From NCBI RefSeq assembly GCF_022605725.1, contig NC_065563.1:8210518-8274517 (forward strand): a stretch of DNA of 64,000 nucleotides. The letters are read 5' to 3'. Below are positions 1 to 10,095 of this stretch, in pieces (the first letter of the stretch is position 1; each line of letters begins with the position of its first letter). The translations under genes and the position numbers were made by a program. Source of the stretch: Anthonomus grandis grandis. Lineage: Eukaryota > Arthropoda > Insecta > Coleoptera > Curculionidae. The notes beneath the pieces are model-generated. The model worked only from the letters and a program-made list of their open reading frames with translations. It searched no databases and was not told the DNA's origin.

Positions 1-409
1 TGAATAAAATATTTGACCAATCTTGAATATTCTAATTTGCGTGTTCTCTAGCAAATTTCAATCTTGTTACTCGATGTTTTCTGGTAAGACGTGGACCTCT
101 AGCTGGCACTCTGGCTCGTAAACCTGCTTCTCTCAGCCTATTTCGAACTGTCCGTAGGCTTAATTCTTAAACCCGTTAACCTTAAGTAACGATCATCTAC
201 TGCCGAAGTTACCCTTCTGCGGCCTTGTTCGGGTCGTCTGGATAGTTGTCCTGTTTCTTGGTAGCGATTAACAACTTTGGATATGGTGCTTTGTTAAACT
301 CCCATTATCCGAACGACGTATCTTTGACTGCGGCCATCTATGAGCGCAATGAATCTAGCGGCTTCTTAATTAGTCACATGTCTTGTTAAACGTTCTGGCA
401 CATCCATTA
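1..409 (-). pseudogene. Tc1-like transposase, N-terminal relic
   Basis: Reading the minus strand from an ATG at 409 gives the paired-type helix-turn-helix start of a Tc1-like transposase: MDVPERLTRHVTN, then a stop, then a second helix-turn-helix stretch with SKVVNRYQETGQLSRR, and later TVRNRLREAGLRA and KFAREHAN. These are the two DNA-binding subdomains usual in Tc1 transposases. Several in-frame stops and at least one frameshift make it inactive. The catalytic DDE part would lie left of the window edge. It sits in what must be an upstream intron of TCERG1. Confidence 0.8.
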
Positions 410-672
410 TTAACAATAAATTTAAATGTTCACTTTAGAATAACACTATTTGCGTAGAACGTTTTCGATCCCAAGGCATTCGCACAACACAGGAATAATC
501 TACGCGAGCATTTTTGCTTCAAAAAAAATATGTAAGAAATTCCGATCATTTTTTGTCCATGATAAGAAACCAGAAATATCTTAAGTTGATACATATTATA
601 CAGATTGTCCCAAAAAATATTAAAAATATCTTAAAATACTAGTGATGCGATAATTTTTGTGGGGTGTGTATT
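410..672. other. AT-rich non-coding flank of the Tc1 relic
   Basis: No gene is seen. The stretch near 597-612 (TACAGATTGTCCCAAAAAA) looks like a decayed Tc1/mariner inverted terminus, so most of this is probably the 5' untranslated end of the preceding Tc1 relic. The Jockey fragment begins soon after. Confidence 0.4.
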
Positions 673-732
673 ATAAAAGCGGTGCTCAGTAGACTAAAAG
701 AGGAATTGGAATCACTAAAAATAATCCCGGTA
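673..732 (+). pseudogene. Jockey-like reverse transcriptase fragment, part 1 of 3
   Basis: The plus strand reads KAVLSRLKEELESLKIIP, matching the same stretch of the second Jockey copy near 43450 (KAVLNRLREETEYLKIIP). The reading continues at 4483 once the MULE element at 733-4482 is removed, so this is the left piece of a retrotransposon copy split by a later insertion. The copy is truncated to its left. Confidence 0.75.
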
Positions 733-834
733 GCATTTTTTCGTTTCCTATACGTGTAGCGCTACGTAGAGTGATAATAGTATAGGATATGGAAAATAAT
801 ATTAAATTTCATTTGCTATGTGATTAACGCACCT
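733..834 (+). repeat. MULE left terminal inverted repeat
   Basis: It pairs with 4381-4482 over about 100 bp with scattered mismatches. The core GTATAGGATATGGAAAATAA is shared exactly by both arms. Confidence 0.85.
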
Positions 835-958
835 GCGGCTTTAGCAGTAATATAAACAACATGAAGCCAAAGTACTTGCGTACTTAACAAAATAAAAATA
901 TTCGCTATATTTATGTAATGCTTTATTATATGTAATAAATGAATGAAAAATTAAGTCT

Positions 959-3900
959 TCAAAACACAGTACTATTAGTGTGCACTTCCATGGCTTTTGG
1001 CATTTGGTTGATTGCGAAGTATATTCTGGAATAAATTTCTTTTACGTTGTCGGATTTTCTTTGATGATTCAACCTTTGAAGGTCTTTCAGCTGTAATCGC
1101 TCTTGTTCCTGCATGCAACTCTTTTTTTTACGACGAGACACTGAGATGGGTTGAACTTCTATACGTCTTTCTCGTTTTATATTTGCTACAGCTGAGCAGA
1201 TGCTATAAAACGAATCTTCATCTTGGATAATGCCTATTTTGGTATTTAATTCTTTAAGGGATTTGAGCATATATTTAGACGGATGAGATGCGGCAAAGTT
1301 TTGAATGTTTTTCAAATTATTTTCAAGCATATTCAGTTCTTTCATATATTCCATTTCAAAATTTTCCAAACCTTTGCTGTTGGGAATATTGTCATTATCG
1401 GCATGTCCTTCTGTATTCCTTAGGTACTTGTCTTCAACTGAAATTGGGTCGAAAAATGAGACTGGGTTCGATTGTTGTTCCTTATTTAGATTTATAGAAT
1501 GAAAGAAACTCTCATCTACATTATTACCAATTGCCAGTTTTGGAAAGTCTACACGATCCTGAAATTGTAAATCTGGTGTTGTTAATAAGTTAACAGCGCA
1601 AAGATGCTTACAAAATTTGCCGCCAGCTCCGTTTGGACAGTCACACTGTTCTATTGAAGTGTCAACAGTGTATAACATAGTGTCATCTTCAGACGAAGAC
1701 ACCCTAAAAACTGTATCTGTTTCCTTTGTCACTTTAAGGAGAGTGACTTTATAACAAAATTTTTTGTAATAAAGGTCCAATTTTGTCCTACGTCCATTTG
1801 CATACAAGATACATTTCTGCTTATAAAATTCCTCCAAGGAATGTTTAATAAATCCGGCAAGAGATACCGCATTGAATGATTTGCACCTCTGTAAACAAAA
1901 TCTTTTAGTATGTTCGTATATTGTGACTTCTTGTGATAAAATCTTTCCTAAAACAGTGTGCCTATTTTAACTTTCGGTCCCACATATTTTCAAAATAGGC
2001 ATGAAAATTGTTATATTTTTTTAAAATTTCATGCTCACACATAATATTTTTATTTAGTTCACAATCAATTGTGTTTTGTTGCGAAAAGCACATTGCGAAA
2101 CAACATCATTAAAGTTCTTCTATCTTGTTTTTTGATTTGATTTGATGAGGTGTCTCCCACAGCCAACGCCACATTGCCTGGAGTATATACATAAAAGATG
2201 TTTTGAAATAGAAAAAACTTCTTGAAAAGCATTTATTTTTGCAGAGCTATCATCGGTCATGAAAACCATAGGAAATCCTCTCCGAAAGAGTCCTTCGTTT
2301 CCAAGTATTTTTTTTAACATCGTAAAACCCAATGCATATACCTCTCGTGTTTGGAAATTGTGTATTATGCATCCAAGGGGCAGACCCCCTATTTTACTTG
2401 CTCCGAAAAGAAATCTAACTGAGGATCCACCTTGATCACATGAACCGCTTGAATCAACGAATACTATTTCTCCAGACATTTTCAGACAGTGTGCTCTTTG
2501 CATGATAGGAGTAAGAACACAACAAAACGGATCTTCGTTAACTTCGTACTTTATTCAAAAATATGTTTCATATCCAAAAGTCTCTCAACAATGCTGTTAA
2601 GTTCTCGATTGCCATAGTTTTCATTCCTATAAAATTTAAAACAATCATTTTAAATTGTACAGAATTTTCCCTATAATTTGCCACCTCTTAAAATCCTTAT
2701 TTTTGTAGATACAAAATCATTTATATGAAAGTTAAAGGATTTTATCTGAAGATTCACATGGTATATTAAGGACAAACAAATACCAATCGGAAAGCTAAGA
2801 AATGACCATCAACTTCGTTACTTTAAATGGAATGCCCTGATTTTTTTTATATTTAAATTCTTCTTTTTTCCAAAAAATATGTCAAGGTTATCCAGACATG
2901 GCTAGCGCGATTTAACTTCGGTGACGAATCAATGGCATCGACTGCTACTGTACCCTTTTAAAACGCAAAACTTTAAATATCTAAAAATATACAGGGTGTT
3001 CCATTTAAAATAACGAGCTTGAAGGCTATTTTCTCATTTTTCGATCGTCATATGTTTGACATTGCAATCTCCAAATAAAATCACGAAACTTTCATATAAA
3101 TGATTTTTTTTATCTATAAAAATAATGATTTGAAAGGGGCAGCAAATTATATGGAAAATACCTGTACAAAAAGAAAAAAGGATAAGCGTTATTTTTCTAT
3201 ATTTAGTAATTTTTTAATTTAACACAATAAATAATTTAATTTAACATAATAAATGTGTTACCAGTCCGCCAATTTGACCTTTAGTTAACAGAGTTTTGAC
3301 AAACCATAGCCAAACCAATATAACCGAATTAAATTTGTAATGATTAATTTCAACTCTGACTTAATTTCCTATTGTTTATTTTTTTTTTCGAAAAAAGTAC
3401 TTACGTAAAATAAATTGCTTACCTCCATTTATCGAACAGGTGGTAAATAGTACGATCAGTGGGATTACTATGTGCATCTGCCAATATTTTTAATATATTT
3501 TCTACGGGTGTACTTGCTAATAACGAAGATCTGTGTAATGATTTAGCTTCCGAAGGAGACAATCCATCTTCAAAGTACTTGTGAAAAGTTTCCTTGGTTT
3601 TTTTATTTATTCTTAAATAACTATAAGCCTCTGCTACATCAACACGGTGACTGTGATTTAGATACATCTAAAAAAATTCCTATAGTTAATTCAAAACAAA
3701 AACCGTTGCACGTCAGCAAGGACACTATGGGTATGGCGATTACTGGTGGTTAATATGATGACGTGCACTATTTTTGGATGAAGTATATTACGAATACAAA
3801 AGCCACATAAAAATATTGATAAAGGAATACACATACCTAAGTTAAAACGCATGTAAAGAAACAGAGATAGTATAATATATAGTATTAGTTAAACACTTAC

Positions 3901-4214
3901 TTCAATAACAGCGTTCCAACCTTCTTTTAACAATGGATCCCTATATTTACTATATCGGTTAATTTTCTTCACCCTTATACTTAGTTTTGCAGGACAATTT
4001 TTATTTCGGACTCGTGTAGTGTCATTTTTTCTTTTTTTTTATTATGGTGGCATACAAAATCTTTGCGATAATCTAATCTTTGCAAGTTATTATATTTTTT
4101 AGAAACAATCCACTATGTCTCCACGGAAAAACGTTCTATAAATGTGTTACATTGTTGAGTGTAGTCGCACTCTGGTGTAAACTTCGCTTGTAAAACAACT
4201 TTTGTATTACTCAT
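959..4214 (-). pseudogene. MULE transposase, spliced and decayed
   Basis: The N-terminal exon starts at ATG 4214 and reads a FLYWCH/FAR1-like stretch ending CPAKLSIRVKKINRY and GWNAVIE; it has one in-frame TAG. A donor near 3900 and an acceptor at about 3668 lead into MYLNHSHRVDVAEAYSYLR, ending at a donor near 3420. About 2560-2120 gives the catalytic part with VNEDPFCCVLTPIMQRA, GEIVFVDSSGSCDQ (first Asp) and MVFMTDDSSAKINAF (second Asp). The C-terminal piece, to 959, carries a SWIM zinc finger (CDCPNGAGGKFCKHLCAV). Frameshifts separate the catalytic and SWIM parts. MULE transposases with a SWIM tail are well known; this copy should be inactive. Confidence 0.85.
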
Positions 4215-4380
4215 CACAGTTCTATATTATCTTATAATTCCCATCAATTCTTGAAATAATTGATTCCATTGTCAAATAGGAAACTAGCATACAGCACACG
4301 ACGCGACGATGTTAAACTGACAACTAATAAAATTATAATAATATGATGCAACACTTTCGCATTCATCGCGCCACTTGCAA

Positions 4381-4482
4381 TATGTGCGCTAATCGCATAG
4401 CAAATGAAATTGAATATTATTTTCCATATCCTATACTATTAACGCTCTACGTTGCGCTACTCGTCAGGAAACGGAAAAATGC
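4381..4482 (-). repeat. MULE right terminal inverted repeat
   Basis: Reverse complement of the left arm at 733-834. It is bounded outside by the second copy of the 9-bp target duplication at 4483-4491. Confidence 0.85.
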
Positions 4483-5486
4483 ATCCCGGTAGAACATTGT
4501 TGTTTCGTGAAGGGCCTATCGACAGAAATTCAGCTGGCAAGGATTCAGCAAAGTTTAGTGGATTCGTTTAATGCTAAATACTCAACCGCCATGATCACGC
4601 TCGATATCGAGAAAGTCTTCGATAGGTTGTGGCATGGCGGTTTGATTCATAAAATAGCAACATTCGGTGTGTCTCCTGGTATAATAAAATTCACTCAAAG
4701 CTACCTAAAAAACAGGGAATTCACCACGCAAATAAATAATGGCAGTCTTCCATATAAAATAATGAGAGCGGGGGTTCCCCATCAGGTCTCTCCCTGTCAT
4801 CCACCCTTTTTAATATATACCAGGCAGACATACCGAAGAACGACCACTATTCTAAACTAGCGATTTGCTGATGATACTTGTGTCCTTGCTGCAAAATCCC
4901 AAATAACCACTTTTATTCAAAGTCACATTGTCACACAAAATATCCACTTGGGCCATGAGATGGAAGGTCAAAATAAATGAAAATATAACAGAGGCAATTC
5001 TTATTACAAAAAAATTAAACCGTGATATTCCAAACTTGATGGTGTTGGGCAAGATAATATCTTGGAAGAGCGAAGTGAAGTACCTAGGAGTACATTTCGA
5101 TAATAAAAATACTTTTGTTCACCTTATTAAAAAGCAAATAAATCAATGCAATTTATTTATTTCTCTTGACAATAAACTCCTCCTGTATATGCAAGTGATC
5201 AGACCTAAGCTCTTGTGTGGATCTTGTGTCTTCTCCAAGATCTCTAAAACAACAATGGGATACCTAGAAACTTTCCAAAACAAGACTCTTATGCTGATCA
5301 CCAAGGCTCCACAAGAGGTATATAAGAAATACAGATATAAGAACGGACTGTAAAATGGATACAATAGAGTTTATTGTCGCGAGGCATACAAAGTTCAAAG
5401 AACGTGTCAGGGCACTGGACCAGCCAGAAATCCGAAAAATCTTCCTTAAATGGCGCGAACATAAGCCCTGGAACGGAATTTTCTAG
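4483..5486 (+). pseudogene. Jockey-like reverse transcriptase fragment, part 2 of 3
   Basis: This continues the Jockey ORF2 across the MULE insertion: MITLDIEKVFDRLWHGG (RT palm), then a decayed GVPQG block (RAGVPHQVSPC), then after a frameshift FADDTCVLA near 4863-4892, WAMRWKVKINENITEAI and YLGVHFDNKN, and a C-terminus ending FLKWREHKPWNGIF with a stop at 5484-5486. The match to the 42.9-44.5 kb copy is clear. The 3' untranslated end is broken by element A at 5587 and resumes at 8426. Confidence 0.8.
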
Positions 5487-5586
5487 CCAACAACTTCCAT
5501 TGTTATAGAGAGATCGCTCCGTGGCCAAAACATTTAATCGGGCAAAACCAAACTGCAAATTGCGCTCCGTTTGCAAATCAACAGTT

Positions 5587-5860
5587 GAGGAGTGTCTTTT
5601 CAAATGGGGATATCTACATCTTATCTTTTTTTTCAGAAAATCAAAAAAACTGTTAGAACAGATACGAAAAAATTTGCGGATAAGTGGTTTTACTTTTTAG
5701 AAAGTACATAAACCTACTATTAAAACACAATGTTCAGAAAAAAATCATGCCTTTTAATTTTGATGTTAGAAATTGCCAAAAATTTAGAATATCCTCTTTT
5801 GAAAAATCCATTTCAATTAATCCCCTTTTGTCTTGAACTAATTGTAAATATCCCCTTTTG
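5587..5860. repeat. Element A left TIR and subterminal motif array
   Basis: Copies of TCCCCTTTTG or one-mismatch variants lie at 5601-5610 (reverse), 5792-5801, 5821-5830 and 5851-5860. The terminal copy is part of the inverted repeat itself. Confidence 0.75.
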
Positions 5861-6017
5861 TTTTGTTTATTATTAGTAAGAAGTATGAGTTTTTGTTTTA
5901 ACTACATTTTATCAGGATAATAATAAATGAAGCAGATCTTTAATATTTTTATTACAAATATCTTAGACGCTATCAAAAATAAACAAAACACAAATTCTAG
6001 GTCAAAAGAACAAAATA

Positions 6018-7904
6018 TTAGTAATCAGAAGTTGAAAATTTGTTGAAACACATATTTTCCATTTCGGGGTTTGATTGTACCTCGGAAGCACTATTTGGAT
6101 CATCAATTATTAATTTTTTGTACCACTGTAGTTCTTCCAAATTAAACCACTCATCGCCAAACTGTTTGTTCAGCAAGTTTTTTATGTCCTTTTTTTTGTT
6201 CTCGCTTAATGAAGGTAGCCCCAAATTCAAATTATCCCATGACAAAGGGAGCCTCTTTTCCTTTTTAAGAATTGTTTCAGTTTTTTCCAACGGATTCTCA
6301 AATCTATAGTTCTCATAGCATTTTAAATCAACGGTGTAATGACCTCGAACCTTTTTTTTAGTAAAAATCATTCGTTTAAATTTCTGGATACCATCCACTT
6401 TTTTATAATATTCCTCCAAGCTTTTTACATCTTTTAGAATCCAATCGTGCCCCAATAATCTTAGTGTGCCAAATTTTTTAAAAATGTCATTATATTCCTC
6501 TTTTGTGGTTATTACAACATGCTTTCTAATTTCTTTCTCCAGTCGACCGAAAACTCGGTCTGCTGGTAGAAAACTGTGGCCTCGTACTCGAAAAAATAAT
6601 GTTATGTCCTAAAGATGTCTTGGGGAGTCATTCAAAAGGTAGAACAGGAGCATGTGTATAATGTGGCTATTCTTGTTTTGCCCTCAGCAATAATTGCTTA
6701 ACAGTCTTAGGTGAAATACATCAGCTTCTAGTGTTAATTTCTTTAAATAGCCATGCACAGCAGATCCCACTTCGGTAGAACCTCTTGCTGATTGTGACTC
6801 ATCCCATGAGTAAAAAACATGATCTTTTGAATCTAAAGGTACAAGACAAAAATTGTATGTATAAACTGAGCTGTTTGGCATAAAAGGCATCTTGTATGAG
6901 GGTCCTAGGCAAACATTGAGCCTGTTGTAGGTCAAAACATACAGAATGACTGTTGTCCTCTTTTTTTCTTAGATAGTCGTAAAATGCATTTGCACGGAGT
7001 TTATGTATCCTCCGTTCTGTTATTAACTGTTGCTTTTTGGCCTTATCTTTCTCATTTTTTATTTTATTACGCCATAACACGCAGACATTGCAAGCATCCG
7101 TAGCCGGAGATGCAAATCCGATATTGAATTCTCTTATAAAAATTTTATAAAACATTGTTTTTTTAACTTTCAAATCATCCGTCACAGAACTATTATAAAG
7201 TTGCCATAATTTATTTACATTTAATTGTGATGACAAGTAAATCCTTTGTGACTTTTGTCGGCCATAATGACTTTCTTGTGCAGGCATTTTATTTAAATAT
7301 AAACGAAGGCTTTGTTTTTTGTTTTCGTTGCGATTACCACACCTATTTCCACCTCGGTTTTCTGCCGGCGTTTTTCCTTTATGTAATGTTTTACACAGGT
7401 TCTCTAATCTTCTTTTTGTAATTCCAAAAGCAATAATAAAAAATTGTTTACACACTACAATCACACCTTTTTTCTTTGAAAATAAGTGATACTAGCAGCT
7501 CATATTCCTATTCTTGACATTTGATTTTGCCGTATAGTTTTCCTTTCTTTGTGCATCATAAGGCGTTATGAATCGGGATAAAAATATATCTTGCTCTACT
7601 TTCGTTTCCCGTTCGTAAAGCTTTTTTTATTTTTCATCACCAATGACAAAGGAATAGTAGCACACTTAAATTTAGTTTTACCAGAATGATGTAAACAAGT
7701 TTTCTGGAAAACCGTACACAGAGGATCTTTATCAACATATCTACAAAAAATATATATCACTAGTACTATAAACAAAACAGACAAAAAACAAATTAAAACG
7801 CGAACTATTTTATACACTTACAGTTTCCTTTTTCGAAGTTTCTTTATACTCCTCTGCTTACCACCACTATTTAAAGCCGTTTTATCTTCCGTGTTCCCTT
7901 CCAT
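6018..7904 (-). pseudogene. Element A putative transposase (DUF7869 type), decayed
   Basis: ATG 7904 opens a short basic exon (KQRSIKKLRKRKL) ending at a GTAAGT donor. A second segment (about 7745-7596) holds YVDKDPLCTVFQKTC and KFKCATI. The main body, 7464 to about 6600, reads VVCKQFFIIAFGITKRRLE, AENRGGNRCG, ESHYGRQKSQRIYLSSQ, EFNIGFASPATDACNVC, VCFDLQQAQCLPR, HVFYSWDESQSARGS, then GQNKNSHII preceded by a stop where SDxC is expected, then RVRGHSFLPADRVFGRLEK. The C-terminal piece ends at 6018. The domain order matches DUF7869 proteins of insects. Stops and frameshifts make it non-functional. Confidence 0.75.
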
Positions 7905-8214
7905 TTTCTATCAATATTTTGTCTTCAATATTATTGATTTTATAAGCAAACTAACCAAAAAACAATGGAAACATTATCACACTAATTATAATCTCACATT
8001 CTCACTTTATTATTAATTTACAGAGTGGCTAAGAGCACAGTATCGTGCCTCTGACTGCAACATTATAGATATAGGTAAATCACAGTTGGAATGCAAGACC
8101 GCACTGCCTAGAACGTAGGACCTATAAGCCCCTTATTAAATATAATCTGTTCTTTTTTACATAATTAGTTTAAAGTATAATAAAATTTAAACCAAGCATG
8201 TAAAAAATGAAATG

Positions 8215-8421
8215 TAAATATCACCTTTTGAGAAAAATCAATATAGTAAATCCCCTTTTGAAAAGAACACAATTTTTTCAATGTAATTTACTAAGGATAT
8301 ATCACGTTTTGTTTCGGTTTATGATGGTCAAAATATGAATTTTAGCACAGATAAACGGATTCAATACTTAGTATAACAAAACCCAAAAATGTAAATATCC
8401 CCTTTTGAAAAGACACTCCTC
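8215..8421. repeat. Element A right TIR and subterminal motif array
   Basis: TCCCCTTTTG or close variants lie at 8221-8230, 8251-8260 and 8398-8407. The last is inside the right inverted repeat, which ends GACACTCCTC at 8421. Confidence 0.75.
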
Positions 8422-8425
8422 AGTT

Positions 8426-8650
8426 ATTCTCAGGGTCATCTAAACCCGACCGCTTCTCGGCAGGCCTCATCAATATCGTGCTGGGGGCCTCCTACCTTAT
8501 AATACAAGTCAACTTAATTCCCGCGTAGTCAATCCTTTCGACCCGGGCCATTAACCTCGATGCACTCTGATGAGACCCATAATCAATCACTAGACTGGCA
8601 AGAGCCCCGAAGCTAGACCGGATGAAGTCAGTGCAAAGAGAGAGATAGAC
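8426..8650 (+). other. Jockey-like 3' untranslated end, part 3 of 3
   Basis: The stretch around 8590-8625 (GACTGGCAAGAGCCCCGAAG, then CTAGACCGGA) matches the 3' ends of the other Jockey copies at 44895-44945 and, reversed, 42570-42615. It therefore finishes the copy whose coding part is at 673-732 and 4483-5486. Confidence 0.6.
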
Positions 8651-9846
8651 CTACCTATTTTACAACTCCCTGTGTTTTAAGAGTCATCACTGTCCCCTAC
8701 AATTTTAATACAATACTGGATGACAGATTGTATTAAAAAGTAAACAGTACAAGGTAATAGAATTTTGTAATATTTAAAAAATTGTACTAAAAATACCTTG
8801 TGCGTGGTCAGAGGCCTCGCACCACCACGCAATGCCCCAGTTATCACAACTTTTGCATTTAAATTAAGTACTTTAGTAATTTCACTCTGTGAACTATTGT
8901 CTTCTACGCATATGGCATTTGTTGATATCATCCGAAAAAAAAAGGAAGAACTTCTGAAATATATGTGTGCGAATTAGTTTATCATTTAATTAAATATTAT
9001 AAACATTACTTATTTAATATACATATTCTTCTGCATATTCTACTTTTTGGTTCCTAAAAAATTCCTCTTAGATTATGAGATAACGGATACCATTATCCAA
9101 AAATGCAAATTTCCAAAATTCTCTAAAGGCTCTATTTTTTAGATAAGAGTGAACCTGCGAATACAACCAAAAATTGACAGTGTCTTACTTACTAATAATC
9201 GTTCAATTAAAATCCGATTACACGTCTGTAAATATTTTTTAATCCCATTTTCGGTATCATTCCTTCAATTGAAATATCAAATTAAAACAATATTTACTAA
9301 CGTGCCGGTTTCAAGAGCCCTTAACGAGTGAAACAATAACAAGAACGAGCCCACAAAAACAACAAATATGTAAATGTACACACCACTATTTAATTATACA
9401 CAATAATAAAAATAATGTTTGTAAAAAGGGCGGTAAAGCAGCTTATTTTTGTAATAATTTTAATTTTCTTACAGGTTCGCTATTTTAATTTATTTTTACA
9501 GCAGATACGAACGAAAGTCGCCGTCTACTTATAACTTATTCTGTATAAATGCAATTAAACCATTTTTTTCTTTTCAGCTCTAATAATACAAACTCTCTTT
9601 CAGGATTAACAGATTTATTCCTTTCAGCTCTAGAAACCTTTTATGGGTTTCATTTATTTAAAATCTTATTAATTTCAGGTTCCGTCGAATAGTTCCGAAC
9701 AAGGTTTCAATGTTACTTTTATAATTGTTTCGGTATTTCACTATTACTGCAGCAAACCATTATCAATATGTGCGTTTATAATTCTAATTTAACTTTAGAT
9801 GAGCTTAGAGTCCTTTCGACCTTACCAATCCTTGCTAATATTACAG
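8651..9846. other. TCERG1 intron, largely featureless
   Basis: No gene is recognised. A short minus-strand reading frame (8931-8677) opens at an ATG near 8931 and meets a possible GTATTT donor after about 45 codons (a GGARPLTTHK end). It could be the first exon of an unknown element, but nothing supports expression. The segment just before 9847 is pyrimidine-rich, as expected for a splice acceptor. Confidence 0.4.
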
Positions 9847-10095
9847 GTGAGAAAGGACTTTATCGCTATGCTGCGAGAGCATTCGGACATCGATAGACAC
9901 ACACATTGGGTGGATGCGAAGCGAAAAATCGACACGGATTCCCGTTATAAGGCGGTCGATTCCCATCTGAGGGAGGATTTCTTTAGGGAATACTGTAAGA
10001 TCCTTAAGGAGGAGAAGAGGCGTCGCAAAGAGGAGAGGGAACGGGAAAAGGCCAAAGAGAAACATAAGAAAAAAGATAAGGAAAGGGAGAGAAAG
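9847..10095 (+). CDS. TCERG1: TCERG1 exon: FF domain 3
   Basis: Acceptor TTACAG at 9841-9846, donor GTAATT at 10096. It encodes VRKDFIAMLREHSDID, DTDSRYKAVDSHLRE and then a Lys/Glu/Arg-rich helix. It is in phase 0 at both ends, 83 codons. The first exon bases themselves spell GTGAG, a donor-like string right after the acceptor. Confidence 0.9.

Larger units (their letters stand above)
733..4482 (-). mobile_element. Mutator-like (MULE) DNA transposon with TIRs and 9-bp TSD
   Basis: The element is 3750 bp. Both ends start GCATTTTT[T/C]CGTTTCCT inward and match over about 100 bp. The 9-bp sequence ATCCCGGTA occurs immediately outside both ends (724-732 and 4483-4491), and a 9-bp duplication is the hallmark of Mutator-like elements. 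Removing the element and one duplication restores the Jockey reading frame. The single gene inside is on the minus strand and is decayed. Confidence 0.9.
5587..8421 (-). mobile_element. Element A: Sola-like/DUF7869 DNA transposon
   Basis: The 2835-bp element has inverted termini GAGGAGTGTCTTTTCAAA followed by [T/A]GGGGATAT[C/T]TACAT at both ends. The 4-bp sequence AGTT flanks it on both sides (583-586 of the 5 kb block, i.e. 5583-5586, and 8422-8425). It interrupts the 3' end of a Jockey copy. A 10-bp motif, TCCCCTTTTG or close variants, recurs near both ends. The minus-strand gene inside belongs to the family with the SDxxxGQNKN motif. The 4-bp duplication and 5'-GAG ends fit the Sola superfamily as I recall it; that assignment is inference. 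Confidence 0.8.

Noticed and set aside
1012..1502. Plus-strand frames over the MULE SWIM region
   Set aside because: Shadows of the minus-strand transposase coding sequence.
5821..5860. Regular short repeats as a CRISPR array
   Set aside because: Repeats are 10 bp, irregularly spaced, sit at transposon ends in a eukaryotic genome, and have no cas genes; they are subterminal motifs.
8677..8931. Possible small host gene on the minus strand
   Set aside because: It has an ATG and a donor-like site but no recognisable family, no partner exon and lies in an intron; mentioned only as intron content.
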